Source: Bin5 sp022821545 (lineage in GTDB: Bacteria; Chloroflexota; Anaerolineae; Caldilineales; Caldilineaceae). Taken from it: 64,000 bases of DNA. The stretch lies in assembly GCA_963664085.2 (NCBI GenBank), contig CAXXLO010000002.1, forward strand, positions 930,001 through 994,000. Direction: 5' to 3'. The notes beneath the pieces are model-generated. The model ran no database searches, was not told the origin of the DNA, and saw only the letters and a program-made list of their open reading frames with translations. Below are positions 18,524-26,899 of the stretch, piece after piece. The translations under genes were made by a program, and so were the position numbers. How positions within the stretch are numbered: the first letter of the stretch is position 1; each line of letters begins with the position of its first letter.

Positions 18524-18663
18524 ATGCTCCCAAATCACAGGCTCCGGATTCTCTACTTGAGTCCGATGATCGTCCAAGGGAAAAATCTGGAATCCATTGG
18601 CGATGAGGCCTTCTATAAGCGTGCGACTCGTATGCCTAAACTCCTATTGTTGATTGAGATTTT

Positions 18664-19032
18664 TTAGTTTGGATACACTCTAAAGTAAGTCATGCTTTCG
18701 ACTTGGATGTCGTTGATATTATATCGTCCGAATGACCAGTAGTATAGTTCATGTTCCATAAGAGTTACCCACACGATGATACCGAATAACAGCCTGGACG
18801 CGTCGAAGTCGTGGTTGCATGCGTCTTCAAAGATGGGTTGAAATGGTGTTTCACTCCAATCTCGACTACCGATGAATCCGGCAGTTACGCAGTCTTTTCC
18901 ATCAATGTATTGGAGGATCTCGTCTTGGATTGCTTCAAATTGCTCCTGCGTTAAGCGGGAGATGCAAGAGTTATAGAAGTCCAAATGAGGAATACTGACA
19001 ATCTCTCTGTTCTTATCAACGTCCCACAGCAT
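18664..19032 (-). CDS. hypothetical protein
   Basis: 122-residue soluble protein starting MLWDVDKNREIVSIPHLDF, acidic and aromatic-rich, with no signal peptide or membrane segment. An AAGGG ribosome site lies about seven bases before the ATG, and the frame has natural composition, so I consider it a real gene. No recognised domain. It is an isolated cargo-like gene between a repeat cluster and an IS5-family element; base composition is more AT-rich than the left block, consistent with transfer. Confidence 0.6.
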   Translation of the reverse strand: MLWDVDKNREIVSIPHLDFYNSCISRLTQEQFEAIQDEILQYIDGKDCVTAGFIGSRDWSETPFQPIFEDACNHDFDASRLLFGIIVWVTLMEHELYYWSFGRYNINDIQVESMTYFRVYPN

Positions 19033-19109
19033 GTTTTGCCCTTTCGGTTTGATTGGGTTGACCTTATTCCGTTAGGGTGTTTCCTCCGATATTCCTCGCA
19101 TGTCTCTTA

Positions 19110-19970
19110 GAAGCTGTTTGAAAAGGGTCAAGTGTGTGCGAGACGGCGTACCATGAGACGAATCATAGCGATATGGATAAAGGCGACACTGCTTTCGGGC
19201 AGTCGTTCATAGTCTTTGGCAAGGCGCCGATTGAGGCCGAGCCAAGCGAAGGTACGTTCCACCACCCAACGACGGGGCAATAGGGAGAAACCTTTCTGCT
19301 CTTGCGGGCGGAGGACAGGCTGAAGGCGGAAGCGAAAACGCTGCGCAACCCATCTCTGCAAAGAGCCGCGCTAGGCGCCGTCAACCCAGATGAGACGCAG
19401 TTTCTGGCTGACGCCGCAGCCTCGTCTGAGCAGTTGCCGTGCCCCGTCGCGGTCAGGCAGGTCAGCAGCGGTGACCAGGACGGCTACTACGAGTCCCATC
19501 GTATCGACGAGAAGATGCCGTTTCCGTCCTGTGATGCGTTTGCCACCATCGTAGCCTCGCACACCTGTCGGTGTATGGTCGGTCTTGCCTGTCTGACTAT
19601 CGATACTGCCAGCCGTTGGATGCTTGTGCCGCCCGACTCGTTGACGAAGCCGCACTCTGAGCGTGTCATGCAACCGTCGCCAGGTGCCATCGTCCCGCCA
19701 CTGCCTGAAGTAGGTGTAGACGCTCTGCCACGGCGGAAAGTCGCTCGGCAGCATCCGCCACTGAATGCCACCCACAGTCAGGTAGAGAATGGCATCAACC
19801 ACCAAACGCATGTCCAGGCTGCGGGGGCGTCCGCCCGGTTTGGCTGCGGGAACCAGATGCTGGACAATAAACCACTGGCTGTCAGTCAAATCTGTTGGGT
19901 ATCGTTTTGTTTTCACAAAAACTACGTGTACCACAATTTGGCCGACAGCCTTTACTTTTCAAACAGCCTC
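19110..19970 (-). mobile_element. IS5-family insertion sequence, copy 1
   Basis: 861-bp element with terminal inverted repeats: GAAGCTGTTTGAAAAG at the left and the complement of GAGGCTGTTTGAAAAG at the right. TTA flanks both ends (19107-19109 and 19971-19973), consistent with a 3-bp target duplication. It is nearly identical to copy 2 at 38300-39159. The transposase is interrupted. Confidence 0.88.
19128..19934 (-). pseudogene. IS5-family transposase with in-frame amber stop
   Basis: DDE transposase of 268 codons broken by one TAG at 19371-19373. The N-terminal part begins MVHVVFVKTKRYPTDLTDSQ and contains GSIDSQTGK (first Asp) and RKRHLLVDTMGL; it ends at WVDGA. The frame resumes directly with RGSLQRWVAQRF and VVERTFAWLGLNRRLAKDYE (Glu block). 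In copy 2 the stop codon is TAT (Tyr: WVDGAYRGS), so this is a single-base nonsense change. The IDSQTGK site also differs from IDSQTVK in copy 2. Confidence 0.88.
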
Positions 19971-19973
19971 TTA

Positions 19974-20682
19974 CAAGATCATGGCATGCGGGAAGTGGTT
20001 GCTGCGAATCTTACTGGTTTCCGAAGCCTCCGCCATATTCTAGGAGTCCTCTGTCCCGCAGCTTCCCTTAATCAGCACAAATTTAGGTGGATAAGTGAGA
20101 TAGCCAAGAATAGCCCCCCTCTGCTTTCGGCAAGTTTCGCCCTGAGTCTCATTTTCAACCACATCCCGACTGTTTATGCCCAGAGCGTGGTATCCTGGAA
20201 GCAAAATGAGCAGTTGCAAATCCCGTGTATCCTCTCTGCTTTCCTTATGTCTCAAGAGGTATGAGGCTTACGGTAGTGCAGAGGTTTACGGCTGTCAAAA
20301 GAGCCAACGGGTTGAACACTGCAAGTTCAGCCATCTTTCCGCGATTTTGTGAAGGCCTACGCCCGTAGCCAGCGTCGTCCGCGTTACACCAAACGGTTCC
20401 CAACCCTTCTCTTCCCCTCAGTTCTGATTTTTTCGGGCCGGGGCTCTTCTTTTCTGGGCGTGATGAGGGAGGGAGGGCTCTGGCGGTTTTACTGCTAGCT
20501 CCTTGCCCGGCTGTGTGTTCTTTTACAATTCTGTCTGGTAGTATAGGGGCTAATTCGAGGGCCGCTTGGAGACTCTGAGGGAAATGTGTGGCTGTGTGAC
20601 CGCCTTTCACGGCCTTGTGGGGACGCAGAGCGCGTGTTGCCATGTATACTTCAACCTATCCGTACCAAGCAAGGAGTAGAAC
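19974..20682. other. gene-poor region, no recognised gene
   Basis: About 700 bases between IS copy 1 and the small zinc-binding protein. A 132-codon minus-strand frame (20245-20643) exists, but its sequence (many Pro/Ser/Lys, e.g. RALPPSSRPEKKSPGPKKSE) does not resemble a folded protein and I do not trust it. The stretch 20400-20640 looks like intergenic debris. Confidence 0.4.
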
Positions 20683-20976
20683 ATGAAATGTGAATTCTGC
20701 GGAGCAACTTTGCCCGATCCCCCGCGGGCACCCACTTACACTGAATCATATAAGGAGTTGCGGGAAACGATCGGAAAGTTGGAGTACGACAATTCCGTTC
20801 TGTCGGATGAGAAGAAGAAGATTGAGGGCTGGATAATCGGCTCGCGGGAAAACATGGAGAAAGCCCAGGGCGCCGAGAAATCTATCAGGAAGAGCAAGCG
20901 TCTGTGGAAGGCGTTCGCCATTATTCTGATCGCAACAAACTGTTTCTGGTTCCTTGTAATGATTGCTTCGCTATGA
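20683..20976 (+). CDS. small CxxC-zinc-finger, coiled-coil, tail-anchored protein
   Basis: 97 residues in three parts: an N-terminal MKCEFCGATLP knuckle (CxxC, half of a zinc ribbon), a charged coiled-coil segment (ELRETIGKLEYDNSVLSDEK) and a C-terminal membrane helix (AFAIILIATNCFWFLVMIAS). AAGGAG lies eight bases ahead of the ATG, supporting a real gene. A tail-anchored topology with the zinc knuckle in the cytoplasm is likely. No family recognised. Followed by two broken small frames. Confidence 0.65.
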   Translation: MKCEFCGATLPDPPRAPTYTESYKELRETIGKLEYDNSVLSDEKKKIEGWIIGSRENMEKAQGAEKSIRKSKRLWKAFAIILIATNCFWFLVMIASL

Positions 20977-21032
20977 AATTGTCTGTTTTGGCTCGGCACA
21001 GAGACAGGAATGCGGCAGCCACTTAGGCCGGA

Positions 21033-21209
21033 ATGGCGGTCGATGCTATATGTGGGTTGCTGTATCGAATGTTGGGAATTCCTGATTCAGTTTCAGCAGA
21101 CATAGTTGCAGCCATGTGACTCAGTGCCGAAGACTCAGGCTGGAAGACTCTGTCAGCTTTGATAGGTGCTTCTATCTTTGTAATCTTTTTCGTATGTTTC
21201 GTTCATTGA
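21033..21209 (+). pseudogene. small membrane protein frame broken by TGA
   Basis: Reads MAVDAICGLLYRMLGIPDSV...VAAM, then TGA at 21117-21119, then continues in frame LSAEDSGWKTLSALIGAS followed by a hydrophobic helix ending FVH and a second TGA. Joined, it would be a 58-residue protein with a C-terminal membrane helix. The natural-looking sequence on both sides of the stop suggests a recently lost gene. It lies five bases ahead of another broken gene. Confidence 0.35.
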
Positions 21210-21213
21210 CGGA

Positions 21214-21420
21214 ATGTTCATGACAAATACTATGAGTGCCGATTTGCCCTACGAAATCGAACTGAACCACCCATACAGATCCATCGAAGACCTTGAATCT
21301 AAGGATTTGCCGGACTTTGCCGTTCTTATCGGTCGTAACGGAGCGGGAAAGACCTAACTCTTAGAGGCTCTCAAACAAGGGGCCAACCATACTCGTTGGT
21401 TAACTCCACTTTTTGCATCG
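21214..21420 (+). pseudogene. truncated AAA/ABC-type ATPase N-terminus
   Basis: Starts MFMTNTMSADLPYEIELNH and reaches a P-loop, LPDFAVLIGRNGAGKT, immediately followed by TAA (21355-21357). The frame then continues LLEALKQG, as a genuine AAA15/OLD-type ATPase would after GKTxLLEAL. Downstream of that the sequence merges with GGGGCCAACCATA, part of the dispersed repeat. Only the first ~55 residues survive. Confidence 0.6.
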
Positions 21421-21527
21421 GGGGGGATAACCTTATGCTTTGTCTACCTTCACAAATAATTCCCTTCAGATAGGTCATTATTCCTCCCTGTGCGCTGCCC
21501 GGCCGGCGGCGTTTTTGCTGTCTCTAA

Positions 21528-21836
21528 TCACAAGGCCCTGCACGCGGTAGGTGCGGCCGAAATGTGTGTGGCCAGCCAGTCGCCTGAATCTTCGAGGAAG
21601 ATAATCGGGTTCTGCGGCACGCCAGGGAAGCATTCGGACCAGGACTGCACTTGGCCGTCGGGGTCGTTGGCGTCGACGAACCAGTCGGGCAGCAGCCTGC
21701 GATAGCCGCTCTCGAGGATGACCGCTCTGGACAGATAGAGGTCCAGCAGCTTTTCGGCCGGCCCGTTAATGTGTAATTTCCCTTTCTGACCCCTTACATC
21801 GCAACCGATCGCATCGATCTCGCGGTTACCCGAAAT
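21528..21836 (-). pseudogene. orphan coding fragment without start
   Basis: The minus strand carries an open frame reading ISGNREIDAIGCDVRGQKGK, LHINGPAEKLLDLYLSRAVI, ... LPDWFVDANDPDGQVQSWSE, ending in TGA. The amino-acid pattern is protein-like, but no ATG/GTG start or ribosome site is present and the upstream part becomes low-complexity. I read it as the 3' remnant of an unidentified gene. Confidence 0.35.
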
Positions 21837-21888
21837 GCCGGGGGCGCGTCTTCGGCCGGGCGCGGTTGGATGGGTTGCTGACGCCGCG

Positions 21889-22536
21889 TCAGGATGAGAC
21901 GATTATGCAGTTCTTCAAGGACACGTTGACCGCGTCGAATCCGAGCTCCATGTCGATCTCCCCCCATACGGTGATGCGCTGGCCTGGGGTGAGGGCGGCG
22001 AGTTTGTCCTCCTGGCCGGGCATGGGGTGGCAGCTTGTGACGTAGCCGGTTACCATAGACGTGAAGAGCACGCTCCATTGGTGTATCTCATAGATTGTTT
22101 CGTAGGCCTCTACCCACTGGCCGTTGTAGTCCTGGACCGCCTTGTGCGGATTTGCTTTGAAGGTGGTGTCGATGGCGACGGGGTCGAAGATGACGCTTGG
22201 CCTGGTGATCGGGGTCGGTGTCGGCGGTGAGACGGTCGCTATCGGCGGGATGGTAGGCGGCGGCGTGGGGGTGGGCGGGTCCGCGGCCAGGCCGGCGAAG
22301 ATTTCGATATGTGTATTCTTCTCCGCGGGACAGTTCCACAGCTGAGTAGACCCCTCTGAGGTGATTATCATTCGTCCCGGCTCGACGTGAATTGTCTTGT
22401 CCGAATCCTGGGCGTCCAGGGCTGAGGCGAGGAGTGAACACTCGACGCCATAGATGGCTGCGGGCGGTTCCTGGGCAGGACGGGCGCAGCCGGCCGTTAC
22501 CAGGGCGATGAGGATGGCTGGCCAGAGTCTGTTCAT
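21889..22536 (-). CDS. lipoprotein with Pro/Thr linker and OB-fold-like C-terminus
   Basis: Type II signal peptide with lipobox LVTAGC (Cys at residue 18) places it on the outer face of the membrane. A linker rich in PTP (TPTPPPTIPPIATVSPPTPT) separates a small N-terminal region from a C-terminal domain of ~85 residues. That domain's VEAYETIYEIHQWSVLFTSM, TVWGEIDMELGFDAVNVSL and NCIIV strands resemble a tRNA_anti-like OB fold. GGAGGA precedes the ATG. Such linkers are common in Chloroflexota lipoproteins. Ligand unknown. Confidence 0.75.
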   Translation of the reverse strand: MNRLWPAILIALVTAGCARPAQEPPAAIYGVECSLLASALDAQDSDKTIHVEPGRMIITSEGSTQLWNCPAEKNTHIEIFAGLAADPPTPTPPPTIPPIATVSPPTPTPITRPSVIFDPVAIDTTFKANPHKAVQDYNGQWVEAYETIYEIHQWSVLFTSMVTGYVTSCHPMPGQEDKLAALTPGQRITVWGEIDMELGFDAVNVSLKNCIIVSS

Positions 22537-22594
22537 GGGGGCGTCCTCCGCTTATTGATTGGATTTCTGGTACGGATTGGCTTTATTGCCCGGC

Positions 22595-22828
22595 CTACGG
22601 TCCGTCGTTGATCTCCTTTTCTATCCATGCCCGGCAGAGTTCGGACATGCGCGTGCCCTGCTCAGCCGCCAGCTGCTTGAAGCGGAGGTGCGTGCTGTCC
22701 GGCAACTGCACGACCAGCCGGCGCATCCTCTCGGCGCTTTCCGGCTCCGCTTTGCCGCTTTCGATATTGGACTCGACATCGGCAGCCGGTTCCTGCGGAC
22801 GGCGCAGGTTGAAGCGAGTTTCAGACAT
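22595..22828 (-). CDS. ribbon-helix-helix protein (ParG/antitoxin-like)
   Basis: 77 residues: an acidic disordered N-terminus, then MRRLVVQLPDSTHLRFKQLA and EQGTRMSELCRAWIEKEI, a typical ribbon-helix-helix DNA-binding unit (beta strand RLVVQLP, two helices). A GGAG site lies before the ATG. No toxin or ParA gene is adjacent, so it is either an orphan antitoxin-like regulator or a small transcription factor. DNA binding is inferred from the fold. Confidence 0.65.
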   Translation of the reverse strand: MSETRFNLRRPQEPAADVESNIESGKAEPESAERMRRLVVQLPDSTHLRFKQLAAEQGTRMSELCRAWIEKEINDGP

Positions 22829-22940
22829 TGATAACTCCGGTGGTCAGTGAACTGCAGCCGGCCGGGCCTGGCGGGGCAGGGCGTGCCAGGCTGGCGGGCG
22901 CTGGATCTGCGCGCGGCGTAACAGATGATCTATGCTTCTA

Positions 22941-23255
22941 TCAACCCTGCACACCTTCCATGAAAGCTCCCAAGATCACCAATAGGACGAAAGCAAAAAC
23001 CCAAAGCCGGCGCTTGTCCGTTTGTCGAAGTACGTGGACACTGAACTCGAGTCCCGGCCACCTACACTTAATACAGCGGGGCGTCTGGTTAATCCATTCA
23101 TCAATGAGCGCACATATTTGCGGCTCAGCGTCCGGCTGATCCCGATATGGCCCAGCCTCGGTCATCCCAATGTATCCGCAACGCTTGCACTCACTCTTTA
23201 TGAAATAGCGGTAGCGCTTCTTGATCAGCTTCAATGAAGCCAGCAGCTCTTTCAT
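22941..23255 (-). CDS. small zinc-ribbon membrane protein, hypothetical
   Basis: 104 residues with two CxxC knuckles, CKRCG (residues ~23-27) and CIKC (~61-64), forming a probable zinc ribbon. A hydrophobic helix RRLWVFAFVLLVILGAFM follows near the C-terminus. GGGGAT precedes the ATG. The architecture (zinc ribbon plus C-terminal membrane helix) recalls the other small protein at 20683-20976, although the sequences are not obviously related. Function unknown. Confidence 0.6.
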   Translation of the reverse strand: MKELLASLKLIKKRYRYFIKSECKRCGYIGMTEAGPYRDQPDAEPQICALIDEWINQTPRCIKCRWPGLEFSVHVLRQTDKRRLWVFAFVLLVILGAFMEGVQG

Positions 23256-23713
23256 GGGATCCCCTTCCTATGCGGGCCACTTCTTCGGGACCCTTTCCTG
23301 CTGGTTGCTGTTGTCACAGTGCAAAACTATTTTCGACCACAGACTATTTCAGGTGTACAACTATTGTCAAAGTATGGAAAAGTTAAGCGAGAGGTCTGGC
23401 CGCGCGCGGACGGTCTTGCGGCACCTTTCCTTGGTCGAGATCAGCGAGCTGGGGATGTGGGCGAACACCAGTGGCGGGATGCTGGGATCGCGGCGCGTGG
23501 TGGGCCGGCGGGGGTGAGCGGCGGTATCACACACGCTGGCGCCGCTGCGTGACTGGTTTTGGACGGGGCGTTGCGGGGGCGGAGCCCCTGCACAAGGGAG
23601 GGCCGAAGGCCCGACCGCCCAAATGCCAGGAGAGAATATAGAGGAGTAAGGAAAGAGTGAAACCCCTGCCTCGCCTGAGTCAGGTGCGCTTTGGCTGTGG
23701 CTGAGTCGTTACG
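23256..23713. other. intergenic region with two GC-rich hairpins
   Basis: About 450 bases between the zinc-ribbon gene and the ABC operon's last gene. It contains two adjacent perfect hairpins: GGGGC-GGA-GCCCC (23576-23588) and GGGCC-GAA-GGCCC (23600-23612). They could terminate the minus-strand ABC operon or be REP-type repeats; no T-run follows in either orientation, which favours REP. A 98-codon plus frame here has no support. Confidence 0.45.
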
Positions 23714-24505
23714 CTAGCCGAATGAGAGGTATTCCAGGGCGTCTTCTTCGGATTCGGCGCCGGCGCGGCCTCTGACGATCAGCTCGACTACGTCGTCGAG
23801 GCCGACTTCGGAGACGTTGAGGACGCCCTGCCTGCGGCCTCCTTTGAGGACCATGACGCGGTCGCCGATGGCGAGGATGTCGGGCACGCGCTGGGTGATG
23901 AGGACGACGGAATGACCGCTGTCGCGCAGGTCCCTGATCAGGCGCAGCAGGGTGTTGGCTTCACGGACGCCAAGCGCGGCGGTGGGCTCGTCCATCAGGA
24001 GGATTTTGGCGTCGAAGGCGATGGCTTTGGCGGCGGCCACCATCTGGCGCTGGCCGCCCGACATTCTCTCGACTTTCAGCCTGGGGGAGCTGATATTGAT
24101 GTTGAGCCTTTTGAGCAGCGCGGCGGATTCGGCGTACATCTTCTTTTTGTCGAGGATGCTGAGAAAGGGGAGGCCCCTGGTATATTCGCGGCCGAGGAAG
24201 ATGTTGCGGGCGACGTCCAGGTTGTTGCAGAGGGCCAGGTCCTGGTAGATCATTTCGATGCCGCAACTGCGGGCATCGCGGGGGTCGCGGATCGACACTT
24301 CCTCGCCGTTTATGATGATCCGGCCGGCGTCGGCGACGTGCGCGCCGCTGAGGATCTTCATCAGAGTGGATTTTCCGGCCGCGTTGTCGCCGACCAGCCC
24401 CAGAATCTCTCCTTCACGCAACTCCAGGTCGACCTGGTTCAGCGCCTGGACGCTGCCAAATCGCTTGGAAATGCCCTTCATTTGGACGATATGGTCGCTT
24501 TCCAA
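23714..24505 (-). CDS. CUT2-type sugar ABC transporter, ATP-binding subunit
   Basis: ATPase driving monosaccharide import. Walker A GDNAAGKST (residues ~37-45), Q-loop region IEMIYQDLALCNNLDV, signature MSGGQRQMV, Walker B ILLMDEPTAALG. At 263 residues it is a single nucleotide-binding domain like FrcA, where RbsA/XylG-type proteins have two. Oddity: the switch region reads VVLITQRVPDI, with Gln where the catalytic H-loop His is expected, so hydrolysis may be altered. Last gene of a four-gene minus-strand operon with two permeases and a binding protein. Confidence 0.9.
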   Translation of the reverse strand: MESDHIVQMKGISKRFGSVQALNQVDLELREGEILGLVGDNAAGKSTLMKILSGAHVADAGRIIINGEEVSIRDPRDARSCGIEMIYQDLALCNNLDVARNIFLGREYTRGLPFLSILDKKKMYAESAALLKRLNINISSPRLKVERMSGGQRQMVAAAKAIAFDAKILLMDEPTAALGVREANTLLRLIRDLRDSGHSVVLITQRVPDILAIGDRVMVLKGGRRQGVLNVSEVGLDDVVELIVRGRAGAESEEDALEYLSFG

Positions 24506-24581
24506 GGTGATCCTCCTCCGGACAGGAGTTCGCAGAAAGGAGCGGGAGAAAGAAGCCTTCTCCCGCTCCCTGTTCAGCCGA

Positions 24582-25586
24582 TTACCAGAGATCGGGGAAT
24601 AGGTCCACGTTCTCCTTGGTGATCAGGACGGCGGGCGAAGTCTGCCAGAAGATGACCGGGCGGTTCTCGGCCAGGTCCCGGGCGGACTGGATGATCTTGA
24701 CGGCGATGAAGGAAGCGTCGTTGAGGACGGTGCCCCACATTGTGCCGTCGCGAATGGCGTCGTATACCTCTTTGGCCCCGCCGTCAACGCCAAGCACTTT
24801 GATGGTGTCGGCCAGACCGGCCTCTGCGATCGCCCTGACTGCGCCGAGGCACATGTCGTCGTTATGGCAGTAGACCATGTGAATCTGGTCCGGGTAGGCG
24901 GTGAGGTAGTTCTCCATCACGGTGCGCGCTTCTTCGCGGTTCCACATGCCGGTGTCCACGGCGACAAGCTCTCTGCCCGGGCAGTTCTCGGCGACGTATT
25001 CGCGGGCGGAGGAGCGCTGCGGCACAAGGCCATGGCCGGTGGCGCCTTCGATGATGACCCACCCCTGACCGTCTTCCAGGGCCTGGCAAACGGCCATGCC
25101 GGCGGTCTCGCCCTCAGCCCAGCCGGACGAGCCGATCATCGTGTTGACGTAGCCGAGACCCTCTTCGTCAAGATCGGCGCCTTCGGCGATCACGGGGATG
25201 CCGGCCTCCTGGGCTTCGCGGAGGGCATCGTTGAGCGCGGAGGTGTCATAGGGAACGAGGGCGATCACGTCGTACTGCTTGGTGATGCAGTCTTCGATCA
25301 GGCGGATTTCGTTGGGTATGTCGCCCTGGGTGTCGTACACGTCATAGGTGAAGCCGAAAACTTCGGCCTCCTTTCCGGCCAGGGTGACCTTGGCGGTCGA
25401 GTAGGGATGGCCGAGCTCAATGATGTGGCAGATGCGCAGATCCTGTGCCAGGGGCCAATCTTTGGCTTCGGTCTGCACGGGCGCGGCTCCGTCTGCCGTC
25501 ACCATCTGCCCGTCAGGCATCACGCAGGCCGCCATCAGGACTGCGAAGATCAGAACGGCGATCACAACTCCGAAACGCTTCTTCAT
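24582..25586 (-). CDS. CUT2-type sugar ABC transporter, substrate-binding lipoprotein
   Basis: Periplasmic-binding-protein-like fold (peripla_BP_4 type). The chosen ATG (preceded by AAAGGAG) gives a short lipoprotein signal MKKRFGVVIAVLIFAVLMAAC with lipobox LMAAC; the longer frame to 25688 lacks support. Landmarks: LRICHIIELGHPY, DVIALVPYDTSALNDALREA, GIPVIAEGADLDEE, VYCHNDDMCLGAVRAIAEAG and VLGVDGGAKEVYDAIRDG. Lies between the permeases and ATPase genes. The sugar cannot be told from sequence. Confidence 0.92.
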   Translation of the reverse strand: MKKRFGVVIAVLIFAVLMAACVMPDGQMVTADGAAPVQTEAKDWPLAQDLRICHIIELGHPYSTAKVTLAGKEAEVFGFTYDVYDTQGDIPNEIRLIEDCITKQYDVIALVPYDTSALNDALREAQEAGIPVIAEGADLDEEGLGYVNTMIGSSGWAEGETAGMAVCQALEDGQGWVIIEGATGHGLVPQRSSAREYVAENCPGRELVAVDTGMWNREEARTVMENYLTAYPDQIHMVYCHNDDMCLGAVRAIAEAGLADTIKVLGVDGGAKEVYDAIRDGTMWGTVLNDASFIAVKIIQSARDLAENRPVIFWQTSPAVLITKENVDLFPDLW

Positions 25587-25769
25587 TTCCGCTCTCCTTT
25601 GTCTGAATAAGAGTGTCCACGCGGGTCGATTACGGATCAGATGCGCGGGAGAAACGCCTCCCTCCGGATGAGAACTCCGTTTTCCCAATAGGCTCTCCTT
25701 TCACCTGGCGCCGGCCGGAGGCTTGCGCGACCCCAAAAGCGGGGCGCCGCAGAAGCCCGGCCTTTACGG

Positions 25770-26804
25770 TCAGGCCGTGCGGCGTCTGCGATTCATGTAG
25801 ACGTCCGAGACGACAACGGAAACGAGTATGACGCCCTGGATCACCCATTGCCAGTAGGCGCTGACGCCGAGAAGGTTGAGCGAGTTGCGGACGACGCCCA
25901 GGAACATGACGCCGGCAACGGCGCCGAGGACGTTGCCCACGCCTCCGAACAGGGATGTGCCGCCGATAACGGTGGCGGAGATGGCGAAGAGGGCGGTGTC
26001 TCTGCCGACGCCGGGATTGGCGCTGACGGCGCGGGAGGCAAGCAGCACGCCGGCAATGCCGCTGCAGAGACCGGCCACGACGAAGGAAAGCGCAAAGAGA
26101 CGGTTCACGTTGAGGCCGGCCCGGTGCGACGCGTCCGAGTTGCCGCCGATGGCGTACCAGTAGGTGCCGAGGCTGGTCTGCGTCATGATCCAATGGGCGA
26201 TGATGCCGATGCCGAAGAAGGCCAGGGCGGGAAACTCGAAGAGACCCAACTTGGCCGACCCCATCCAGCCGAACCCGTCAGCATGGCCGTAGATCGTCGT
26301 TTCGTCGGAGATGATGAATGTCAGTCCCTTGACCGCGACCATCGTGGAAAGGGTGGCGATGAAGAAGTTTACCTTCATCCTGGTCACGACAAAGCCGTTG
26401 ACGATGCCGACAGCGGCTCCGGCGAGGATGCCCAGCAGGGCCGCCATTGGAACGCCCAGGTCCTGGGAGAGGGCAAAGACCACGCCGGCCAGCGCAAGAG
26501 TGGCGCCGACGCCGAGATCGATTCCCCAGGCGATCATCAGGATGGTCAGGCCGATGGAGATGATCCCGTCGATCGAGAACTGGGTCGTCATCTGGGTGAT
26601 GTTGCGTTCGGTGGCGAAGAAGGGGACGAAAAGGACGGCATAGGTGAGCGCGAGCCCGAGGAGGACAAAGGCGCGGTACTCGATGAGCCATTGGAGCAGC
26701 TCCCCCCATCTTCCGGGCGGCGATCCAGCCGGCTCCGGGGAAGCGGCATCGCTCTGCCCGGTCTCGACTGCGGGTTGCTCTTGCGGCATTGGGTTTTCGG
26801 CCAT
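25770..26804 (-). CDS. CUT2-type sugar ABC transporter permease 2
   Basis: BPD_transp_2 (RbsC-like) permease with 8-10 membrane helices. Characteristic pieces: SIDGIISIGLTILMIAWGID, GVGATLALAGVVFALSQDLG, GIVNGFVVTRMKVNFFIATL, TYWYAIGGNSDASHRAGLNV (cytoplasmic coupling motif), SANPGVGRDTALFAISATVI and GGTSLFGGVGNVLGAVAG. A Pro/Glu-rich N-terminal tail precedes the first helix. Same strand as and downstream of the second permease; the two presumably form a heterodimer. Confidence 0.92.
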   Translation of the reverse strand: MAENPMPQEQPAVETGQSDAASPEPAGSPPGRWGELLQWLIEYRAFVLLGLALTYAVLFVPFFATERNITQMTTQFSIDGIISIGLTILMIAWGIDLGVGATLALAGVVFALSQDLGVPMAALLGILAGAAVGIVNGFVVTRMKVNFFIATLSTMVAVKGLTFIISDETTIYGHADGFGWMGSAKLGLFEFPALAFFGIGIIAHWIMTQTSLGTYWYAIGGNSDASHRAGLNVNRLFALSFVVAGLCSGIAGVLLASRAVSANPGVGRDTALFAISATVIGGTSLFGGVGNVLGAVAGVMFLGVVRNSLNLLGVSAYWQWVIQGVILVSVVVSDVYMNRRRRTA

Positions 26805-26899
26805 GAAAGACCTCGTGCGTTCGCAACAGATTGGCTAAAGTGTGCAAGCTGCCCCGGACCGTGGTGAGCGGAAACTGGCCGCGATCCAGCCGCCCCCGG

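Larger units (their letters stand above)
18278..18663. other. gene-free region with diverged repeat copies
   Basis: 386-base non-coding stretch between the Cas4-like gene and a convergent hypothetical gene. It holds two or three diverged copies of a ~45-base dispersed repeat (see the separate repeat entries). I see no convincing open frame, tRNA or terminator. Confidence 0.5.

Noticed and set aside
17729..18663. Possible CRISPR-Cas locus suggested by the Cas4-like gene and nearby repeats
   Set aside because: The repeats are few, diverged and IS-end-like with irregular spacing; no cas1, cas2 or effector gene is present.
20245..20643. 132-codon minus-strand frame in the gene-poor stretch
   Set aside because: Low-complexity Pro/Ser/Lys composition, no domain and no ribosome site; more likely non-coding.
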